Of a stretch of 64,000 nt of DNA, positions 60,695 to 64,000 are shown piece by piece. The notes under the pieces were generated by a model. That model was not told the origin of the DNA and made no database searches. It saw only the letters and a list, made by a program, of their open reading frames with translations. The number at the start of each line of letters is the position of its first letter. Within the stretch, counting starts at the first letter, position 1. A program made the position numbers and the translations under genes. The stretch lies in assembly GCA_965601955.1 (NCBI GenBank), contig OZ271855.1, forward strand, positions 3,472,001 through 3,536,000, written 5' to 3'. Source of the stretch: RHLJ01 sp965601955 (lineage in GTDB: Bacteria > Bacteroidota > Rhodothermia > Balneolales > Balneolaceae).

Positions 60695-61111
60695 TTACCA
60701 GGGCTGTCCTTTTCCTGTTTCGCAATATTCCTTGAGGCTACTCATAAAATGGATCCATCCTTCTTCGGTTGCTTTAAAGGGAGGAGAACCTGACCAGCTT
60801 TCATCAATTCCAGAATGAGAAAAGCTTATCTCCTCATTTTCAAAGTCCCAGGTAAGGGTAGTATCTACCCATACCGGGTTTGCATTTTCGAAACAAGTCC
60901 ACACTACTTTGTGATCTTCTACTACCTCTACTTTGAATTTCATTGCAATCAACTGACCTTCTTTAATGAAATGCAGCGTATTTATTCCTCCTACCTCATC
61001 GGAGATTTCACATTGTTTGCTCCACCACCCTTCTATCCCATCGGTAGTAGTTAGCGCTCTCAGTATCGTTTCCTGATCAGCGCTTACTTGAATAACAAAA
61101 TTCATCTCCAT
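60695..61111 (-). CDS. SRPBCC/AHSA1-family protein
   Basis: A 138-residue START-like domain protein. IEGWWSKQCEIS near residue 26 and HEWxC-type features (KVVWTCFENANPVWVDTTL) with the C-terminal helix TEEGWIHFMSSLKEYCETG fit the AHSA1 subgroup, which binds small hydrophobic ligands or acts with Hsp90. No signal peptide, so cytoplasmic. Starts 18 bases after the gene at 61130 in the minus-strand cluster. Confidence 0.75.
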   Translation of the reverse strand: MEMNFVIQVSADQETILRALTTTDGIEGWWSKQCEISDEVGGINTLHFIKEGQLIAMKFKVEVVEDHKVVWTCFENANPVWVDTTLTWDFENEEISFSHSGIDESWSGSPPFKATEEGWIHFMSSLKEYCETGKGQPW

Positions 61112-61129
61112 AAAACTTAATGGTAGTTT

Positions 61130-61867
61130 TTAATTAAGCTCCTTAACAATTATATCGCTTCCCGAATACTCCCTGGAGTCAGCTTCGTACCAGTGCCTGA
61201 ACCTGGGCACCCTGATGTTTTCAAATTCATAGATTCCATCAAATACAATCATCTCATCTTCCCTTTCGGTATCGTGATGCAGAAAACGAAGTGCAACCAC
61301 CGAATAATCCTCTTTGCTTATATACAGAAGCCAGTTACTTGAAATCATAGGCTCTTTTAACTCAATAGAAATGGCAAGAACAGCCTTTTTATCAATCACT
61401 TCTTCCCGAACCTTGCCGATTTCTTTCACCGTTGAATCATCCAGTGACATAGGTATTCCCTGCATAAGCCTATAAAAGGAACGATACCCTGAATTTCTTG
61501 AAGCATCCAGCCGAAGCTCTTCTTTGATTTCTTCCGAGAATTCTTCACTTCCATTTACCAGTACCTTTGCTTCACCGGATTCTGTTATCACGCGTACTAC
61601 CGACCCAACTTCGTATTCTCTTCCAAGATTGAAAGCGCCTGTATTTAAATCGAGAGTGAGTTCTGAAAACCGAAAAGGAGTTTGAGGTCGTGGCTCCTGG
61701 ATATGAAGTCTTAATACCTGGTTCCCCCAGTTTCCATCAGGATCATGATAGCTTTTGCTTTTTTTAAGTAGTTCTTCTCCTGATGTTGTTTGGGCTTGGA
61801 TATTAGGAGCCCATGTTAATAAGGCTATTAGAAGTAAAGAGGTGATTCGGTTAGGATATAATTTCAT
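61130..61867 (-). CDS. Exported DUF6503-like protein
   Basis: 245 residues from ATG 61867, which starts a signal peptide ending PNIQAQ and overlaps the stop of the upstream gene by four bases (ATGA). The mature part opens SGEELLKKSKSYHDPDGNW, which resembles the AIxYHDPxGNW opening of DUF6503 proteins, followed by a beta-rich body like other lipoprotein-carrier folds. Role unknown. Part of a five-gene run (63207 to 59555) of exported or membrane proteins. Confidence 0.6.
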   Translation of the reverse strand: MKLYPNRITSLLLIALLTWAPNIQAQTTSGEELLKKSKSYHDPDGNWGNQVLRLHIQEPRPQTPFRFSELTLDLNTGAFNLGREYEVGSVVRVITESGEAKVLVNGSEEFSEEIKEELRLDASRNSGYRSFYRLMQGIPMSLDDSTVKEIGKVREEVIDKKAVLAISIELKEPMISSNWLLYISKEDYSVVALRFLHHDTEREDEMIVFDGIYEFENIRVPRFRHWYEADSREYSGSDIIVKELN

Positions 61868-62388
61868 TTCTTTCGCTCGTAATTTATTCTCCACATGAGG
61901 TTCCAGTTTTCACCTGCATCATAAGAAACTTCCCAATCCCAGGTCAACGAGTTTTCTTCTATATCATAAAAAATCATCCTGTAAGTGAGCTTTCTTCCAT
62001 CCTCAAGCTCAAAAACGATAGTTTGGAATATTCTTTTATCCCCGTCAAACTTACCTACGAAATCATAATAACCCCCGCTATTATCAGCCCAGGATTGTTT
62101 CCATCGTTCAAACTGAGGTTGATAAACCGAGTGACTTATTCCCTTGAATCCTACACTTTGACCTTCCAGAATTCTGAAATTCTCCTGGATCACCTTTCCA
62201 TCCAGGATTTTTTCAATGGTATTAGTACCACTGCCAATGTTACCTTCTCCTTCATCCCAACTCACATCCCATTCTCCTACCCAGAAATCAAAGTATTCCT
62301 CAGAGGATAAATCAGAAAGAGATTGCTGGGCAATAGCGTGAGTTCCAAAAAGAATAGTTGCCAAAAAGAGTAATCCTAGTCGTTTCAT
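61864..62388 (-). CDS. Exported DUF1579-like protein
   Basis: A 174-residue protein with a signal peptide (FLATILFGTHAIAQ). The mature sequence begins with an acidic segment and then FDFWVGEWDVSWDEGEGN, a signature of calycin-like DUF1579-type proteins; TNTIEKILDGKVIQENF follows. These fold as small beta-barrels that may bind hydrophobic ligands. The stop overlaps the next gene's ATG by four bases. Function unknown. Confidence 0.6.
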   Translation of the reverse strand: MKRLGLLFLATILFGTHAIAQQSLSDLSSEEYFDFWVGEWDVSWDEGEGNIGSGTNTIEKILDGKVIQENFRILEGQSVGFKGISHSVYQPQFERWKQSWADNSGGYYDFVGKFDGDKRIFQTIVFELEDGRKLTYRMIFYDIEENSLTWDWEVSYDAGENWNLMWRINYERKK

Positions 62389-62405
62389 ATAGATTGTTTA
62401 AAATT

Positions 62406-62440
62406 AAAAGCCCAACCCATTGTTAAATGGGCCAGGCTTA
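62406..62440 (-). terminator. Probable intrinsic terminator after the exported protein at 62476
   Basis: Minus-strand hairpin: outer AAGCC / GGCTT and inner CCCATT / AATGGG stems with an internal mismatch bubble, followed by TTTTAATTT. It is in the 87-base gap between the gene at 62476 and the start of the DUF1579-like gene. Confidence 0.5.
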
Positions 62441-62475
62441 TTAGGGCTATTAGAGAAAGATGACCCCATTGTTAT

Positions 62476-63207
62476 TTAAATTTTTCTCCAGATCATTTTA
62501 TTGCCATTTGGTAAATCCCAAACCAGCTTAATTACATAAGGAGCTTTTTTGGAAAGAGAAAAAGTAAAACCGTCACTGGTGGAGACTGGATTAGTCATGA
62601 TTTTTTTACCTGACATCGTTTCTGTTTCTTCTTCTTCACCAATGCTTGCAAATACAGAGGTGGGCACATTGTTTTGAGTATTCCAATAGGGCAGCTCATA
62701 AGTAGTACCTTCATTAAAAGGTAATCCCACCAACAGCATCCCATACAGGTTCCAATCATAATAGAATTGATCAGTCGCTAAGGTATCTGAAGAAAATGTG
62801 CCTGCTTCATTTTGATTAGAGCCTGAGATAACCCTCTCTTTATCAAAATCGATGAATACAATTGCTCCGGTAGGACCTTGAACAGTAAATCTTTTAGGAA
62901 TAAGGCTTTCATGTTCTACAACATTAACCCATGTGCTTTGCAAACTTCGGTCAGCTCCATATATATCCTGTACCCTGTGCATTAACGGCGTTCCATCCTG
63001 ATCTATAATGTGCACATAATCGGTCCAGTAGCGGATATGGTTTTCTTGGTCATCAGGAGTTTGAACATATACTTCCCATTTGTTGGTGTAAGGCTCAATA
63101 AAGGAACCATCAATAATAGCACCCCCGGGCGCAACCTTTACGGTATCTTGCGCGAACACGGGGGCGCCCACACCAATTACCAGATAAATCAAGATTAATC
63201 GTTTCAT
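62476..63207 (-). CDS. Exported protein of unknown function
   Basis: A 243-residue protein with a signal peptide (IYLVIGVGAPVFAQ, about 1-20). It has no motif I can name. The body is beta-rich and contains YWTDYVHIIDQDGTPLMHRVQDIYG and a late acidic EEEETE run before MSGKKIM. It is the gene next to the divergent AraC-type regulator, 79 bases apart, which makes control by that regulator possible. Confidence 0.55.
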   Translation of the reverse strand: MKRLILIYLVIGVGAPVFAQDTVKVAPGGAIIDGSFIEPYTNKWEVYVQTPDDQENHIRYWTDYVHIIDQDGTPLMHRVQDIYGADRSLQSTWVNVVEHESLIPKRFTVQGPTGAIVFIDFDKERVISGSNQNEAGTFSSDTLATDQFYYDWNLYGMLLVGLPFNEGTTYELPYWNTQNNVPTSVFASIGEEEETETMSGKKIMTNPVSTSDGFTFSLSKKAPYVIKLVWDLPNGNKMIWRKI

Positions 63208-63286
63208 GAAGAAAAGATCACCAGGAGGCGCACTGAATGAATTGTAAAAAAGACGATTATCTTTATTTTCTGGAACATTAATTCTT

Positions 63287-64000
63287 ATGGATTACAAAGA
63301 GTATAAACCTGCCAAAGAAATCCAGCATCTTGTAGAATGCTTCTGGACGAATTATCTCACCGAGGAAGACATTCGAGATGATTTCGATATCATCATCCCC
63401 GATGGGAATATCGAAGCCATGATTATGATCGACGGAACCTACCTCAGAAAGGATGAGCAGGTTAATTCTGAATATCTTGTAGAGGATTGCCGACTGGTGA
63501 CTCCATTTCAAAAAGCAGTAAAGGTTTACCAAAAGCCGGGTACTTCCGGGGTGTGCATACGATTTAAACCCGGAGCCATTACTGAATTAACAGGTTATAG
63601 CCTGGATGAACTCGACGAAAGTGCTTACCCCCTGGAAGTGCTTATGCCCGATTTGACGGATTTATGTATGAATGAAATCCAGAAAGGAACTTCTAAGGTT
63701 GAACTCATTGGTAAAATCACGAACCTACTTAAAGCTCAATCCAATAGTGCTAAAGATGATAAGCTTACCCATCATTTTATTGATCAATCCATTCGAAGCA
63801 AAGGAAATGTGAGAGTGGAAGAGTTTTGTGAACAAAGCGGGGTTCATAAGTCGACGCTTGAGAAAAACTTTAAACATCAGACCGGACTCACCCCAAAGCA
63901 GTATTCAAAAATCATCCGGTATAATTACCTGATGAACCAGGTTTTGTTTACCAAGAAATCACTGACTGAACTAAGTTATGAGCTAGGCTTTTTTGATCAG
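63287..64000 (+). CDS. AraC-family transcriptional regulator, C-terminus beyond the window
   Basis: ATG 63287 to the right edge, 238 codons without a stop. The N-terminal part begins MDYKEYKPAKEIQHLVECFW, which is typical of the DUF6597-type sensor domain of AraC regulators. The DNA-binding part starts near residue 175: VRVEEFCEQSGVHKSTLEKNFKHQTGLTPKQYSKIIR is the first HTH and LTELSYELGFFDQ the beginning of the second, so only its end is missing. Divergent from the exported-protein cluster at 59555-63207. Confidence 0.85.
   Translation, partial: MDYKEYKPAKEIQHLVECFWTNYLTEEDIRDDFDIIIPDGNIEAMIMIDGTYLRKDEQVNSEYLVEDCRLVTPFQKAVKVYQKPGTSGVCIRFKPGAITELTGYSLDELDESAYPLEVLMPDLTDLCMNEIQKGTSKVELIGKITNLLKAQSNSAKDDKLTHHFIDQSIRSKGNVRVEEFCEQSGVHKSTLEKNFKHQTGLTPKQYSKIIRYNYLMNQVLFTKKSLTELSYELGFFDQ

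Noticed and set aside
1..64000. tRNA, rRNA, insertion sequence or prophage features
   Set aside because: No cloverleaf, rRNA-like, transposase, integrase or phage structural sequence was recognised in either strand.

Overview
The window looks like a chromosomal segment of a free-living, probably marine or hypersaline member of the Balneolaceae/Rhodothermota side of the Bacteroidota-like bacteria. The clues are moderate to low GC, a TonB-dependent receptor, secreted enzymes ending in a 'NYPNPFNP' C-terminal sorting domain, outer-membrane style lipoproteins, TAnnTTTG promoter octamers (TATCTTTG occurs just upstream of three genes), many leaderless or TTG/weak Shine-Dalgarno starts, an archaeal/fungal-type aspartate-semialdehyde dehydrogenase and a homodimeric glycyl-tRNA synthetase. 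This is inference; no rRNA, tRNA or marker phylogeny is available. I see no prophage, insertion sequence, CRISPR array or tRNA, and no gene-free stretch longer than about 280 bases.

Layout. 1-5.4 kb: a tightly overlapping minus-strand operon (PfkB adenosine-kinase-like enzyme, SemiSWEET, RdgB, start of an SSS symporter), a CoA-type Nudix hydrolase, and a two-gene M20 amidohydrolase/FAD oxidoreductase unit. 5.4-11.3 kb: a membrane-anchored beta-roll protein overlapping MnmD, then the purF-engB-serA operon. 11.3-16.2 kb: an unknown His-rich polytopic membrane protein, OsmC, a candidate pseudoknotted RNA with its own terminator (13157-13260, minus strand), a PA0069-type radical SAM protein and a lipoprotein amidohydrolase. 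16.2-28.4 kb: Nudix-pyrG, GDPD phosphodiesterase, RlmB, NamZ, ndk, a multidomain class III nucleotide cyclase, YyaL-type protein, DUF4412 protein and MnmA. 28.5-37.7 kb: RraB-like protein, DUF5060 glycoside hydrolase lipoprotein, secreted nucleoside hydrolase, secreted DsrE protein, HNH nuclease, degenerate PiT-like transporter, orphan anti-sigma-type kinase, thioredoxin, ALDH7-type dehydrogenase and a SpoU methyltransferase. 37.8-49.3 kb: PIN-PhoH protein, a nucleoside/ribose locus (LacI regulator, ribokinase, GRP-type transporter, lipoprotein nucleoside hydrolase), a GH9 cellulase, a DPP-IV-like peptidase and MurI. 49.3-58 kb: TonB receptor, a 1385-residue lamin-tail repeat protein, a paralogous pair of small PH-like proteins and asd, punctuated by three AT-rich inverted repeats. 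58.1-64 kb: GlyRS, then a run of small membrane/secreted proteins facing a truncated AraC-type regulator.

How the genes fit together. Core functions dominate: purine, pyrimidine and nucleotide-pool enzymes (PurF, PyrG, Ndk, RdgB, Nudix), serine and aspartate-family amino-acid synthesis (SerA, Asd), tRNA U34 and rRNA modification (MnmA, MnmD, RlmB, TrmH-like), and cell-wall metabolism (MurI, NamZ). Around these sit scavenging functions: secreted nucleoside hydrolases plus ribose uptake, GH9 and DUF5060 glycosidases, DPP-type peptidase, GDPD, TonB uptake. The item most likely to be undescribed is the minus-strand RNA at 13157-13260, whose strands can form either a pseudoknot/anti-terminator or a strong intrinsic terminator; the His-rich membrane protein at 11388-12566 and the PH-like paralog pair at 56010-56773 are the best protein unknowns. 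All family assignments are by eye from motifs; none was checked by database search.
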